DNA of 62,802 bases from DATHXC01 sp041662005 (GTDB lineage: Bacteria > Pseudomonadota > Gammaproteobacteria > Burkholderiales > Methylophilaceae): the NCBI GenBank assembly GCA_041662005.1, contig JBAZTJ010000001.1, forward strand, positions 1-62,802, in the 5' to 3' direction. A program made the position numbers and the translations under genes. Of the stretch, positions 33,209-42,602 are shown in pieces. Under the pieces are notes generated by a model. That model was given only the letters and a program-made list of their open reading frames with translations. It did not search any database and was not told the DNA's origin. How positions within the stretch are numbered: the first letter of the stretch is position 1; every line of letters starts with the position of its first letter.

Positions 33209-35293
33209 TTGTCGCCGCCAAAAGTGAACCCCGAATACTTCATCAATCGCGAACTCGGCCTGCTGGCCTTTAATCGCCGCGTACTCGCTCAGGCTGAAGA
33301 CGAACGCGTCCCGCTGCTTGAGCGCCTTAAATTCCTGTGTATTTTCAGCAGCAATATGGACGAGTTTTTTGAAGTTCGCGTTGCGGGCGTCAAAGAACAG
33401 ATCAAGTTCAATGACAGCCATGCCGGGCCTGATGGCCTGCTGCCCAAGCAGGTATTCAGCAGGGTGAGCGTTGAAGCGCATCAACTGATTGACCATCAAT
33501 ATAAAATACTGAATGAAGTGGTATTACCGCGGCTGGCTGAGCAGGATATCCGCTTTTTACGGCGAGGCCAGTGGAATGATGTGCAGCGTGAATGGATACG
33601 CAGTTACTTTTTCCGCGAGCTCATGCCTATACTCACGCCTATCGGCCTCGACCCTGCACATCCGTTTCCCCGCGTACTGAATAAAAGTCTGAATTTTGCG
33701 GTGGAACTGGAAGGCAAGGATGCTTTCGGCCGCAACTCCGGCGTGGCCATTGTGCAGGCCCCCCGCGCATTGCCTCGGGTCATCCGGCTGCCTGCAGAGA
33801 TCGCCGGTTGCGAATATGGCTTTATTTTCCTGTCATCCATATTGCATGCGCATGTGAATGAGCTGTTCTCCGGCATGCAGGTGAAGGGTTGTTACCAGTT
33901 CAGGGCGACGCGTGATAGCGACCTGACGCTGGATGATGAAGATACCACCGACTTGCGCCAAGCGCTGCAAGGCGAGCTTTCGCATCGACAATTTGGTGAT
34001 GGCGTACGCCTGGAAGTCGCCGACAGTTGCCCGCCTGAGATGTCGGCTTTTCTGCTCGGCCAGTTTGGCCTGGGCCAAGAAGACCTGTATCAGGTGAATG
34101 GCCTGGTAAACCTGGTACGCCTGATGCAAATCCCGGACTCAGTGGACAGGCCGGACCTGAAATTCCCCCGCTACAGTGCTGGCATGCCCAAGGAAATGGC
34201 GAAAGAGCCTGATATTTTCAAGGCAATACGCAAGCACGATATATTGCTGCACCATCCGTTCCAGTCGTTCAACCCGGTCATCGAGTTTATCCAGCAGGCG
34301 GCGGAAGACCCGGATGTGTTGGCCATCAAGCAAACCTTTTACCGCACCAGTGCTGACTCTACCCTGATGAAGTCGCTGATAGAGGCGGCTAAACGCGGCA
34401 AAGAAGTGACGGTAGTGGTCGAGCTATTTGCGCGCTTTGATGAGGAGGCCAACAGTAACTGGTCCAAGTTGCTGGAGGATGCCGGTGCCCATGTAGTGTA
34501 TGGCGTAGTGGGCCATAAAACCCATGCCAAGATGGCGTTGGTCGTGCGCCGGGAGGATGGCAAGCTACGGCGCTATGTGCACCTGTCTACCGGCAACTAT
34601 CACCAGCGTACAGCCCGTTTATATACCGATTTCGGCCTGCTCACTTGCACTGACGAGATCTGCGAAGATGTGAATGATGTATTCGCCCAGCTCACAGGCT
34701 TGGGCAAAGCCAGCAAATTGAAACATTTATGGCAATCGCCATTTACGCTGCATCAGAACCTGATCAAGGCCATCAGTAAAGAGGTGGAAATTGCGAAGTC
34801 CGGCAAAAAAGCCCGCATTATCGCCAAGATGAATGCCTTGCTGGATGCCGATATCATCCGCGCCCTATATGACGCCTCAACGGCTGGGGTACAGATAGAC
34901 CTGATAGTGCGAGGCGTTTGTGCGCTCAAGCCTGGGATTCCCGGCGTATCAGAAAACATCCGCGTGATTTCCGTCGTCGGGCGCTTTCTGGAGCACACGC
35001 GCATTTTCTACTTTCTCAACAATGGTGAAGAAAATCTCTATCTATCCAGCGCCGACTGGATGTACCGCAACTTCTTCCGCCGTATCGAGGTATGTTTCCC
35101 GATACTGGATGCCAAAGTTAAGAAGCGGGTGATGAAGGAAGGCCTGGAGCCTTATTTGAAGGACAATCTGAACTCTTGGGAAATGCTGCCTGATAGCACT
35201 TATCACCAGCGCCCTGCTCGACGCGGCTCGGCTTTCGGGGCGCAGCAATTTTTAATTGCAGAGTTTGGCCACGACTTGCCGTTAGACCTATAA
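33209..35293 (+). CDS. ppk1: Polyphosphate kinase 1
   Basis: Makes polyphosphate from ATP. 694 residues. The N-terminal part starts FINRELGLLAFNRRVLAQAE; the phospho-histidines are in VVGHKTHAKMALVVR and VHLSTGNYHQRTARLYTDFG. The start is TTG at 33209 with AGTAGGG eight bases upstream. Preceded by a Pho-box candidate; the convergent ppx gene encodes the opposing enzyme. Confidence 0.97.
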   Translation: MSPPKVNPEYFINRELGLLAFNRRVLAQAEDERVPLLERLKFLCIFSSNMDEFFEVRVAGVKEQIKFNDSHAGPDGLLPKQVFSRVSVEAHQLIDHQYKILNEVVLPRLAEQDIRFLRRGQWNDVQREWIRSYFFRELMPILTPIGLDPAHPFPRVLNKSLNFAVELEGKDAFGRNSGVAIVQAPRALPRVIRLPAEIAGCEYGFIFLSSILHAHVNELFSGMQVKGCYQFRATRDSDLTLDDEDTTDLRQALQGELSHRQFGDGVRLEVADSCPPEMSAFLLGQFGLGQEDLYQVNGLVNLVRLMQIPDSVDRPDLKFPRYSAGMPKEMAKEPDIFKAIRKHDILLHHPFQSFNPVIEFIQQAAEDPDVLAIKQTFYRTSADSTLMKSLIEAAKRGKEVTVVVELFARFDEEANSNWSKLLEDAGAHVVYGVVGHKTHAKMALVVRREDGKLRRYVHLSTGNYHQRTARLYTDFGLLTCTDEICEDVNDVFAQLTGLGKASKLKHLWQSPFTLHQNLIKAISKEVEIAKSGKKARIIAKMNALLDADIIRALYDASTAGVQIDLIVRGVCALKPGIPGVSENIRVISVVGRFLEHTRIFYFLNNGEENLYLSSADWMYRNFFRRIEVCFPILDAKVKKRVMKEGLEPYLKDNLNSWEMLPDSTYHQRPARRGSAFGAQQFLIAEFGHDLPLDL

Positions 35294-35329
35294 AGAAAGA
35301 CCTATAGAGAAGATGTAAAAAGGAAAGCT

Positions 35330-35360
35330 AACTAAGCCAAGCAATAATTTTGGCTTAGTT
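35330..35360. terminator. Hairpin between ppk1 and ppx
   Basis: AACTAAGCCAA and TTGGCTTAGTT form an 11-bp perfect stem with a nine-base loop. It overlaps the ppx stop codon. It suits the convergent gene ends but lacks a long T run. Confidence 0.6.
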
Positions 35361-36845
35361 CAGCAGCAAGTTAATGCCGATCTCTTTCCAGTAAGCCACT
35401 TCGTTGTTTAACTCCGCCTGAGTCAGTGGATTATTTTCCAGCCATCCCGGCACAATATGCAGGTCAAAACCACTGGAACCCCAATACAGGTTCAACTGAG
35501 GGCAGTTATCATCCAGGCGGTTACGGTGAAACAGGATGGCCAGCCGTAAAATCAGTACCATCAGGCAAGTATCATCGGTGACAGCGGGCATACTCAATTT
35601 ACTGAGTGAACGCCGTTGCGCACGCACCAGCGTGCTCAGGGTTTGCTGCTGCATCTTGGAAAATCCCGGCATGTCGGCATTTTCGATGATGTAGGCTGAG
35701 TGCTTGTGGTAGCCACTATGTGCGATGGAAATACCGATTTCATGTAGCTTGGTTGCCCACACCAGGTATTGCCTGGCAGCTTCCGGGTCCATGCCCAGCA
35801 TGTCATCCACCTGCCCCAATAAGCTCAGCGCCAGCTTCTGCACCCGTTTTACCTGATCCCTATCCACATGATAGCGGCGCATAAAGCTGTTGACGGTGGC
35901 AACACGTATATCCTGGTGCTGCATGCGCCCCAATAGCTCGTAAAGCACGCCTTCGCGCAGGGCGCTGCTGGAAATGGTCATGTCGTTTATATTGAGCAAA
36001 TTAAATGCTGACAACATGATGGAAAGCCCACCAGGCAAGACCGCAGCGCGGTCAGAGCTAAGCCCTTCCAGCTGCAGCTTTTTCGTGTCTTTGGCCTTGA
36101 CCATTAAGGCGCGCAAGCCTTCCAGGCCATCACGCGTGATGGCACCATCTGTCAGCCCGTTGAGCCGCAAGATTTCACCCAGGGAACGTGCAGTGCCGGA
36201 AGAACCCACAGCCTCTTGCCATCGCCCTGATGCAAAGTTTTTTCGTATGATCTGGATTTCCGTGGCGGCTGCCAGTTGCGCCCGCTGGAAATTTTCTTCG
36301 CTAAGCTTGCCATCAGAGAAGAACTTTAAACTGTAGCTGACACAGCCCATGTACAGGCTTTCCATCTCGACCGGCTCGGCACCTTCGCCTATGATGAATT
36401 CAGTAGAGCCACCGCCTATGTCTATCACCAGGCGCTTATGGGCAGCCACCGGCAAGCTATGGCTGACACCGACAAATATCATGCGTGCCTCTTCGCGACC
36501 CGCAATGATTTCAATAGGGAAACCCAGCGCCGCTTGAGCTTCTGCCAATAACTGGCGCGAATTTTTAGCGACACGGAAAGTATTGGTGGCGACTGCTCGT
36601 ACCGCTTGCGGCGGCAAGCCGCGAAGGCGTTCGCCAAAGCGTTTGAGGCAGTCCATGGCGCGACGTTGAGCATCGGCATCGAGATAATTGTCTTTATCCA
36701 GGCCAGCTCCCAGGCGCACAGCCTCACGCAAGGAATCATGAAAAATCAGATCCCCATCCACGACACGTGCTAACTGTAACCGGAAACTATTGGAGCCTAA
36801 ATCAACGGCAGCAATTTCTGAAAAGGTTGGAGGTTTTGTTGTCAA
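35355..36845 (-). CDS. ppx: Exopolyphosphatase (Ppx/GppA family)
   Basis: Releases phosphate from polyphosphate chains, or hydrolyses pppGpp. 496 residues: the actin-like ATPase motif AAVDLGSNSFRLQLARV, second phosphate motif VIDIGGGSTEFIIGEG, then a C-terminal HD-like domain (VWATKLHEIGISIAHSGYHK). The start is TTG with AAAGG six bases before it. Lies between ppk1 and phoU, which supports Ppx over GppA. Confidence 0.93.
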   Translation of the reverse strand: MTTKPPTFSEIAAVDLGSNSFRLQLARVVDGDLIFHDSLREAVRLGAGLDKDNYLDADAQRRAMDCLKRFGERLRGLPPQAVRAVATNTFRVAKNSRQLLAEAQAALGFPIEIIAGREEARMIFVGVSHSLPVAAHKRLVIDIGGGSTEFIIGEGAEPVEMESLYMGCVSYSLKFFSDGKLSEENFQRAQLAAATEIQIIRKNFASGRWQEAVGSSGTARSLGEILRLNGLTDGAITRDGLEGLRALMVKAKDTKKLQLEGLSSDRAAVLPGGLSIMLSAFNLLNINDMTISSSALREGVLYELLGRMQHQDIRVATVNSFMRRYHVDRDQVKRVQKLALSLLGQVDDMLGMDPEAARQYLVWATKLHEIGISIAHSGYHKHSAYIIENADMPGFSKMQQQTLSTLVRAQRRSLSKLSMPAVTDDTCLMVLILRLAILFHRNRLDDNCPQLNLYWGSSGFDLHIVPGWLENNPLTQAELNNEVAYWKEIGINLLLN

Positions 36846-36997
36846 AACCAGCCTTTAGCGGACACACTCAAGTGAGTATTAAAAAACATTCGGATAAAAC
36901 CTAAAAAAACACAGACCTCATTAAACCCCGAAATTCAGACGGATGTAAATGCGGGGATTAAGATTTTTAATTGAGACTTCAAATCGGGCACTGACAC

Positions 36998-37030
36998 TGC
37001 CTCACACCTGCGGTAAGCAGGCATGAGGCA
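36998..37030. terminator. Hairpin after phoU
   Basis: TGCCTCA pairs with TGAGGCA and inside it CTGC pairs with GCAG, 20 bases downstream of the phoU stop on the minus strand. No clear T tract. Confidence 0.45.
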
Positions 37031-37050
37031 TGCGAAAAGCAATCGACCGC

Positions 37051-37758
37051 TTATGGTTCCAGCGTTTCGCGTTCCATCTCGTCTACTGAGGTATGGCGTA
37101 CATCCTTGCCTTTGACCATATACACCACGTACTCGGCAATATTCTTGGAATGATCGCCGATACGTTCAATGGCTTTAGCCACGAACAGCACTTCCAGCGA
37201 CATGGAAATCGTGCGTGGGTCTTCCAGCATGAAGGTGATGAGCTGGCGCATCGCTGCACGGAACTGCTCATCCACCAACTCATCCTGACGCGCGACTTCT
37301 ACAGTCTTGGTAATATCAAGGCGGGCAAAAGCATCCAGCGCAGTACGCAGCATTTCGCGCACTTGCGCCACCATGGTTTTGATTTCGTTAAACCGTGGCG
37401 TGTACATGCGATCAGACTCACAGATCTTTTGTGCAACCCGTGCAATTTTAGTAGCTTCATCGCCAATGCGTTCAAGATCGGTAATGGTTTTTACTACCAT
37501 CATGATCATACGCAAATCGCCTGCGGCAGGCTGGCGGCGAGCAATGATATGACTGCAGTCCTCATCCACCTGTACTTCAAGCGCGTTAACACGATGATCA
37601 TTGGCAATCACGCTTTGCGCCAGATTGACGTTGGCGTTCACCAGGGAGTCCAGCGCATTTACAATTTGCTGTTCCACCAGGCCGCCCATCTGCAACACTT
37701 TGGCGCGCACTGACTCCAGTTCTGCATCGTATTGTTTGTATGTATGTTCGAATTGCAT
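37051..37758 (-). CDS. phoU: Phosphate signalling protein PhoU
   Basis: 235 residues, two three-helix PhoU repeats, each with the metal motif region (E/D)xxxD: LERIGDEATKIARVAQ and AIERIGDHSKNIAEYVVYMV. It damps PhoR/PhoB signalling through the Pst transporter. No pst genes are in the window. AGGA precedes the ATG. A Pho-box candidate lies upstream. Confidence 0.96.
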   Translation of the reverse strand: MQFEHTYKQYDAELESVRAKVLQMGGLVEQQIVNALDSLVNANVNLAQSVIANDHRVNALEVQVDEDCSHIIARRQPAAGDLRMIMMVVKTITDLERIGDEATKIARVAQKICESDRMYTPRFNEIKTMVAQVREMLRTALDAFARLDITKTVEVARQDELVDEQFRAAMRQLITFMLEDPRTISMSLEVLFVAKAIERIGDHSKNIAEYVVYMVKGKDVRHTSVDEMERETLEP

Positions 37759-37849
37759 GATGCACTTCCTTTAATAATTGCAGCAATACTGCATTCAAAA
37801 GAGCCGACGAATATAGTATTGACTTAATACTACAGCCTAATCCTGATTT

Positions 37850-37867
37850 GTGACAATTTCATGAAAC
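37850..37867 (-). promoter_or_regulatory. Candidate Pho box before phoU
   Basis: On the minus strand GTTTCAT-GAAA-TTGTCAC, two 7-bp half-sites at 11-base spacing like the PhoB consensus, about 90 bases before phoU. Nearer the gene, TAGTATT and AATACTA (37814-37832) form a small dyad that may overlap the -10. Confidence 0.5.
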
Positions 37868-37892
37868 CATGGGCATTAAAGCAAGCTATCAC

Positions 37893-38549
37893 TTATTTTT
37901 GGTAAGTTTTAACGCCGCCAGCTGTAGCCAGCAACAATACATCGGCCGGACGTGCCGCAAATAGTCCATTCGTCACCACGCCAACGATCTGGTTGATTTT
38001 GGCTTCCATTTCAACCGGGTTCAGAATCTGCAAGCCATGCACATCCAGAATCACATTGCCATTGTCAGTGGTAAAGTCGCGCAGCTTGGGCTGGCCACCC
38101 AGCTTGACCAACTCACGTGCCACATAGCTACGTGCCATAGGCAGCACTTCTACCGGCAGCGGGAACTTGCCCAGCACTGATACATATTTGGTTTCATCAC
38201 AGATACAGATGAATTTTTTGGCGCAGGCTGCCACGATTTTTTCACGCGTAAGCGCACCGCCGCCACCTTTAAGCATATGCAAATGCTCGGTAATTTCGTC
38301 AGCACCATCCACGTAGATGTCCATACCGTCGACAGCATTCAGATCAAACACTTCGATGCCATGGCCACGCAGGCGTTGAGCCGTCGCTTCAGAGCTGGCA
38401 ACAGCGCCATCGATTTTAGATTTCACTTTGGCCAGCTCTTCAATAAAGAAATTCGCTGTAGAGCCAGTACCAACGCCAATGATGCCACCTTTAACGTAGG
38501 CTACGGCAGCAAGGGCTACCTGTTGCTTTAATTCATCTTGTGTTGCCAT
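37893..38549 (-). CDS. rpiA: Ribose-5-phosphate isomerase A
   Basis: Interconverts ribose-5-P and ribulose-5-P (pentose and ribulose monophosphate pathways). 218 residues: GVGTGSTANFFIEELAK, DIYVDGADEITEHL and KGGGGALTREKIVA carry the catalytic Asp, Glu and Lys. Divergent from ilvA. Confidence 0.97.
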   Translation of the reverse strand: MATQDELKQQVALAAVAYVKGGIIGVGTGSTANFFIEELAKVKSKIDGAVASSEATAQRLRGHGIEVFDLNAVDGMDIYVDGADEITEHLHMLKGGGGALTREKIVAACAKKFICICDETKYVSVLGKFPLPVEVLPMARSYVARELVKLGGQPKLRDFTTDNGNVILDVHGLQILNPVEMEAKINQIVGVVTNGLFAARPADVLLLATAGGVKTYQK

Positions 38550-38634
38550 TTCTACTTTTACCCCTATGTTTTCTTTATAATCTTACGTTTACTAATAATC
38601 ACGCAACTTTGAATCATACACCTCGTCACCCTCA

Positions 38635-40146
38635 ATGAAAAACGACTACCTAGAAAAAATTCGCTCTGCCCGCGTATATGACGTGGCAAAAAAAACCGCG
38701 CTGGAGTTTCAGCCTAACCTGTCTGCACGTCTGGGTAATCGCATCCTGCTTAAACGTGAAGACATGCAGCCGGTGTTCTCGTTCAAGCTACGCGGCGCCT
38801 ATAACAAAATGGCACACCTTTCTGCAGATGCCCTCAAACGCGGCGTCATCACTGCCTCTGCGGGCAACCATGCGCAAGGCGTAGCGCTTTCGGCACAAAA
38901 ACTGGGCTGTCGTGCTGTGGTCGTGATGCCGACCACCACGCCGCTCATCAAGGTAGATGCCGTGCGCAACCGGGGTTGCGAAGTCGTATTATTCGGTGAC
39001 TCTTATTCCGACGCATACCTGCACTCGCTGGAACTGGAAAAATCGCAAGGGCTGACTTTTGTTCACCCTTATGACGATCCTGACGTCATCGCCGGCCAAG
39101 GCACTATCGCCATGGAAATCCTGAATGAGCATCCAGAGCCAATAGAAGCGATTTTCTGTTGCGTCGGCGGCGGCGGGCTGATTGCGGGAATCGCAGCTTA
39201 CGTCAAGCAGCTGCGCCCTGAAATCAAGATCATCGGCGTTGAAGCTGTTGATGCCGAAGCGATGACGCAATCGCTAAAAGCTGGCAAGCGCGTGATGCTG
39301 GATCAAGTCGGCTTATTTGCCGATGGCGCTGCCGTCAAGCAGGTGGGCGAGGAAACTTTCCGCCTGTGCCAGGAGTACGTGGATGAAATGATCGTGGTGG
39401 ACAATGATGCAATCTGCGCCGCGATCAAAGACGTGTTTGAAGATACCCGTTCCATCCTGGAGCCTGCAGGGGCACTGGCTACCGCCGGCATCAAGGAATA
39501 TATCAAGCGCAACAATATCACCGGCAAAACGCTGATCGGCATCGCCTCTGGCGCCAACATGAATTTTGACAGACTGCGCTTTGTGGCTGAGCGTGCCGAA
39601 ATCGGCGAAAAACGCGAAGCAGTATTAGCCGTCACGATTCCCGAAAAGCCCGGTTCGTTCAAGACCTTCTGCCAATTGCTGGGCAACCGCAGCATTACTG
39701 AATTCAACTACCGATTCTCCGACCCAGAGCGCGCCCATATATTTGTAGGCCTGGCTGTGCAGGATCCGGCAGAGTCTACACAACTGGTAAACACCTTGAT
39801 TGCACAGGGCCTGCCAGCACTGGATTTAAGCAATAATGAAGTAGCCAAGCTGCATTTGCGGCATTTGGTAGGTGGACATGCACCGCAAGCCGACCACGAA
39901 TGTGTGTATCGTTTTGAGTTCCCTGAAAAGCCAGGCGCGTTGCTAAAATTCCTGGAAACCATGGGCCACGACTGGAATATCAGCCTGTTCCATTACCGCA
40001 ACCACGGCGCAGACTTCGGCCGTGTACTGGTTGGGATACAAGTGCCACCTGAAGATCAGGCGGAATTCAAAGCTTTCCTGGATAAACTGGGATATCCATA
40101 CTGGGATGAAAGCAACAACCCGGCGTATGCGCTGTTTTTAGGCTAA
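38635..40146 (+). CDS. ilvA: Threonine ammonia-lyase, biosynthetic
   Basis: PLP enzyme making 2-oxobutanoate from threonine, the first step to isoleucine. 503 residues. The PLP lysine is in SFKLRGAYNKM; the phosphate loop is CVGGGGLIAGIA. The C-terminal part holds two ACT-like regulatory domains (VTIPEKPGSFKTFCQLLG and FEFPEKPGALLKFLETMG), so isoleucine feedback is expected. Confidence 0.96.
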   Translation: MKNDYLEKIRSARVYDVAKKTALEFQPNLSARLGNRILLKREDMQPVFSFKLRGAYNKMAHLSADALKRGVITASAGNHAQGVALSAQKLGCRAVVVMPTTTPLIKVDAVRNRGCEVVLFGDSYSDAYLHSLELEKSQGLTFVHPYDDPDVIAGQGTIAMEILNEHPEPIEAIFCCVGGGGLIAGIAAYVKQLRPEIKIIGVEAVDAEAMTQSLKAGKRVMLDQVGLFADGAAVKQVGEETFRLCQEYVDEMIVVDNDAICAAIKDVFEDTRSILEPAGALATAGIKEYIKRNNITGKTLIGIASGANMNFDRLRFVAERAEIGEKREAVLAVTIPEKPGSFKTFCQLLGNRSITEFNYRFSDPERAHIFVGLAVQDPAESTQLVNTLIAQGLPALDLSNNEVAKLHLRHLVGGHAPQADHECVYRFEFPEKPGALLKFLETMGHDWNISLFHYRNHGADFGRVLVGIQVPPEDQAEFKAFLDKLGYPYWDESNNPAYALFLG

Positions 40147-40151
40147 AACTT

Positions 40152-40187
40152 GGCTAAAATCAACCAACTTGCTGGCTGATTTTAGCC
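40152..40187 (+). terminator. Hairpin after ilvA
   Basis: GGCTAAAATCA and TGATTTTAGCC form an 11-bp perfect stem with a 14-base loop, starting six bases after the stop. A T tract is absent. Confidence 0.5.
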
Positions 40188-40372
40188 TGCCGTGTTTCAG
40201 CACAAATCCAATACATTGTTTCATAAAAACTTTTTATCCACGTGCCCGCTAGAATGAATCTTGCTGCTTAATATAGATCATCAAAGTGAAATGAACCTAT
40301 CAAGCCACCGCAGTGACTAAATAGCAAAACAAACGCTGCATTCATAACCAGAAATATCAGGAGATAGTGAAT

Positions 40373-41446
40373 ATGAAATACCCCCCCCGCTTGTCGACGC
40401 TATATGCAGCCCTCATTTTTTCAACTCTAGGTGCTCTTGCGACCACCAGCGCCATCGCTGGCGAAAAAGGCGTTGCCTATGTCTCAAATCAGGATGCCGG
40501 CGTTACGGTGATTGATCTGGACACCATGGAGACCACTGGCACCATCGATATCCAGGGCAAAAGCCCACGTGGTATTGGGGTAACTGCAGATGGTAAATGG
40601 CTGATTACGGCAAATAAGGACGACAGCAATATCTCGGTCATTGATATCGCCACTGGTCAGCTGGTAAAGCACATTGAAGTAGGCAAGAACCCTGAGTTTG
40701 TGCGGGTAATGGGAAATTATGTATATGTCTCCACCGAACCCAGCTCCAAGGGTGGCCCACCCCCTAAACCCGGTGAAGTCGTGAAGGATGACGACGATGA
40801 TGATGACAAAATACCGGCACGCATTGCCGTAGTCGATCTGAAGCAGGGTAAAAAAATCCGTGAAATAGTCGGCGGCCCCGAAACAGAAGGGATCGAGTTC
40901 TCTAAGGATGGCAAGAAACTCATTATTACCAACGAAGCTGACAACACCATCACCGTACACAATATTAAAACCGGCAAGTTGCTGAAAACCATCCCGACTA
41001 AACAGTATGGCGACCGCCCACGCGGCATCAAGGTATCCCCAGATGGCCGCATGTACGTTGCCACCCTGGAGTTAAGCAATAAAGTTCTGGTCCTGGACAG
41101 CAAGTTCAAGGTATTGCGCACAGTAGATACCGGCAATTCGCCTTACGGCATCTCGTTCGACCGTGCTGGCAAACGCCTGTATGTTGCCAGCTCCAAGGAA
41201 AAGGCATTGCAGGTGTATGACGCGAAAACCTTTGAGAAAATCAAGGATATCCCGACTGGCAATCGCTGCTGGCATTTCAGCTTCACTCCTGACGACAAGC
41301 ATATCCTGCTGGCCTGTGGCAAATCGGATGCAGTTCAGGTAATCGATGTAGAAAAGTTGGAAAAAGTGAAGGAAATTGGCGACAAGGACATGCCTTGGGG
41401 CATAGTGACATATCCTAAATCCATGGGTAGCCTTGATAAACCCTGA
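40373..41446 (+). CDS. Exported YVTN beta-propeller protein, PQQ-catabolism-associated type
   Basis: 357 residues from ATG 40373 (AGGAG upstream; a GTG two codons earlier is less likely). A signal peptide ends at TSAIAGEK. Propeller blades repeat the pattern VxVIDLxT..(V/I).I..GxxPxGI..(S/T)PDG, as in VAYVSNQDAGVTVIDLDT and ADNTITVHNIKTGKLLKTI. Such periplasmic propellers accompany PQQ-dependent alcohol oxidation in methylotrophs, but no PQQ or methanol dehydrogenase genes are here. An acidic loop with seven Asp then Lys interrupts blade three. Confidence 0.8.
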   Translation: MKYPPRLSTLYAALIFSTLGALATTSAIAGEKGVAYVSNQDAGVTVIDLDTMETTGTIDIQGKSPRGIGVTADGKWLITANKDDSNISVIDIATGQLVKHIEVGKNPEFVRVMGNYVYVSTEPSSKGGPPPKPGEVVKDDDDDDDKIPARIAVVDLKQGKKIREIVGGPETEGIEFSKDGKKLIITNEADNTITVHNIKTGKLLKTIPTKQYGDRPRGIKVSPDGRMYVATLELSNKVLVLDSKFKVLRTVDTGNSPYGISFDRAGKRLYVASSKEKALQVYDAKTFEKIKDIPTGNRCWHFSFTPDDKHILLACGKSDAVQVIDVEKLEKVKEIGDKDMPWGIVTYPKSMGSLDKP

Positions 41447-41464
41447 TAGATAGTTGTTCGTTGT

Positions 41465-41494
41465 AAAAAAGCCTCGCATTTGCGAGGCTTTTTT
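41465..41494. terminator. Bidirectional terminator
   Basis: Six A, then GCCTCGC, loop ATTT, GCGAGGC and six T. A textbook rho-independent terminator for the propeller gene and, on the other strand, for the pyridoxamine-oxidase-like gene, whose stop codon overlaps it. Confidence 0.95.
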
Positions 41495-42035
41495 ATTCAA
41501 ATATTCCAGTAGGTTTGTCATCAATACTCAGTTGGTTCTTTTTCTCCCAATACTCGCGTAACCCTGACTCACCCTTCTTTTCCGCCCAGTCAGTAAGCTG
41601 GGTACGTTGGCCCTGGTATTCATACAAAGGAACTGCCATGCCGCACGATGTCTGAACTAAATCGACAGTCAGTATAAATATTTGCCTGGCACCAGCAATC
41701 GCTTCGAATCTGCCTAGCATAGCCTTCCACTCGCCATCCCGTGGGTGGATGACTCTCGCCGTGCCATATAGTCGCAGTATCAATGGCTTACCCTCGAATG
41801 CATTAAACATCAGTGTCATACGCCCATTTTCCAGCACATGCGCCGCGGTTTCATTGCCGCTACCGGTCACATTCACCCAAGCTATGGTGTTCGGATCCAG
41901 TACCCGCAATGAATCCAGGCCTTTAGGAGAGAGATTGACATGACCGTCCGCGGCTGCCGTTGCAACAAAAAACATGCTCTGCCGCCAGATGAAATGAATG
42001 AGCTCCTGGCTGAGTTGTGAGTACTGTTGTGCCAC
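41493..42035 (-). CDS. Pyridoxamine 5'-phosphate oxidase family protein
   Basis: 180 residues, split-barrel flavin fold: MFFVATAAADGHVNLSPKG, then TIAWVNVTGSGNETAAHVLE and LRLYGTARVIHPRDGEWKA. These small proteins bind FMN or F420-like cofactors; the substrate is unknown and true PNPOx activity is unlikely from length and motifs. The start is GTG with AGGGA upstream. It follows the EVE gene by 15 bases. Confidence 0.88.
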   Translation of the reverse strand: MAQQYSQLSQELIHFIWRQSMFFVATAAADGHVNLSPKGLDSLRVLDPNTIAWVNVTGSGNETAAHVLENGRMTLMFNAFEGKPLILRLYGTARVIHPRDGEWKAMLGRFEAIAGARQIFILTVDLVQTSCGMAVPLYEYQGQRTQLTDWAEKKGESGLREYWEKKNQLSIDDKPTGIFE

Positions 42036-42050
42036 TTTTGAGTTCCCTGA

Positions 42051-42509
42051 CTACTTGAGCTTGTCCATGATGATCTCCCAGTCGCGCGGATCAACAGGCG
42101 TAATCGAGAGCCGATTGCCACGCTGTAGGATGCGCAAGTTAGCCAGCTCTGGCGTTTCACGCATTTCCTTCAAGCCCAACAGGCGCGTCTTGCGCACCAG
42201 TTTGACGTCCACATTGAACCAGCGTGGAGTTTCCGGTGTGGCTTTGGGGTCAAAATACTTATGGTCCTTGATGAACTGCAAGCGATCGGGATAGGCCGCA
42301 GTACTGACCTCCGCAATGCCTGCAATCCCCGGCTCAGCACAATTAGAGTGATAAAACAGCACGCCATCGCCTACCTGCATTTGATCTCGCATAAAATTGC
42401 GGGCCTGGTAGTTGCGCACGCCATACCAATCCACAGATTGATTGGGCATGGTTGCCAGATCATCGATTGAAACATCTGATGGCTCAGATTTCATCAGCCA
42501 GTAACGCAT
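42051..42509 (-). CDS. EVE domain protein
   Basis: 152 residues, one EVE domain (related to PUA and YTH folds): MRYWLMKSEPSDVSIDDL, VDWYGVRNYQARNFMRDQM, GDGVLFYHSNCAEPGIAGIA. Binds modified bases in nucleic acids; the bacterial role is uncertain. Probably co-transcribed with the flavin protein downstream. Confidence 0.93.
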   Translation of the reverse strand: MRYWLMKSEPSDVSIDDLATMPNQSVDWYGVRNYQARNFMRDQMQVGDGVLFYHSNCAEPGIAGIAEVSTAAYPDRLQFIKDHKYFDPKATPETPRWFNVDVKLVRKTRLLGLKEMRETPELANLRILQRGNRLSITPVDPRDWEIIMDKLK

Positions 42510-42602
42510 TGTATTAACCTCATCGCTGTCATCTTAAATATTCTCTATTAGCCAGAGATTCTCGTATCATAACCTGACTTAATATTGATTCAGAGGCAAG
42601 CC

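Noticed and set aside
40781..40815. DDDDK enterokinase-type site in the propeller protein
   Set aside because: A run of acidic residues explains it; no protease context. Kept only as a possible metal loop.
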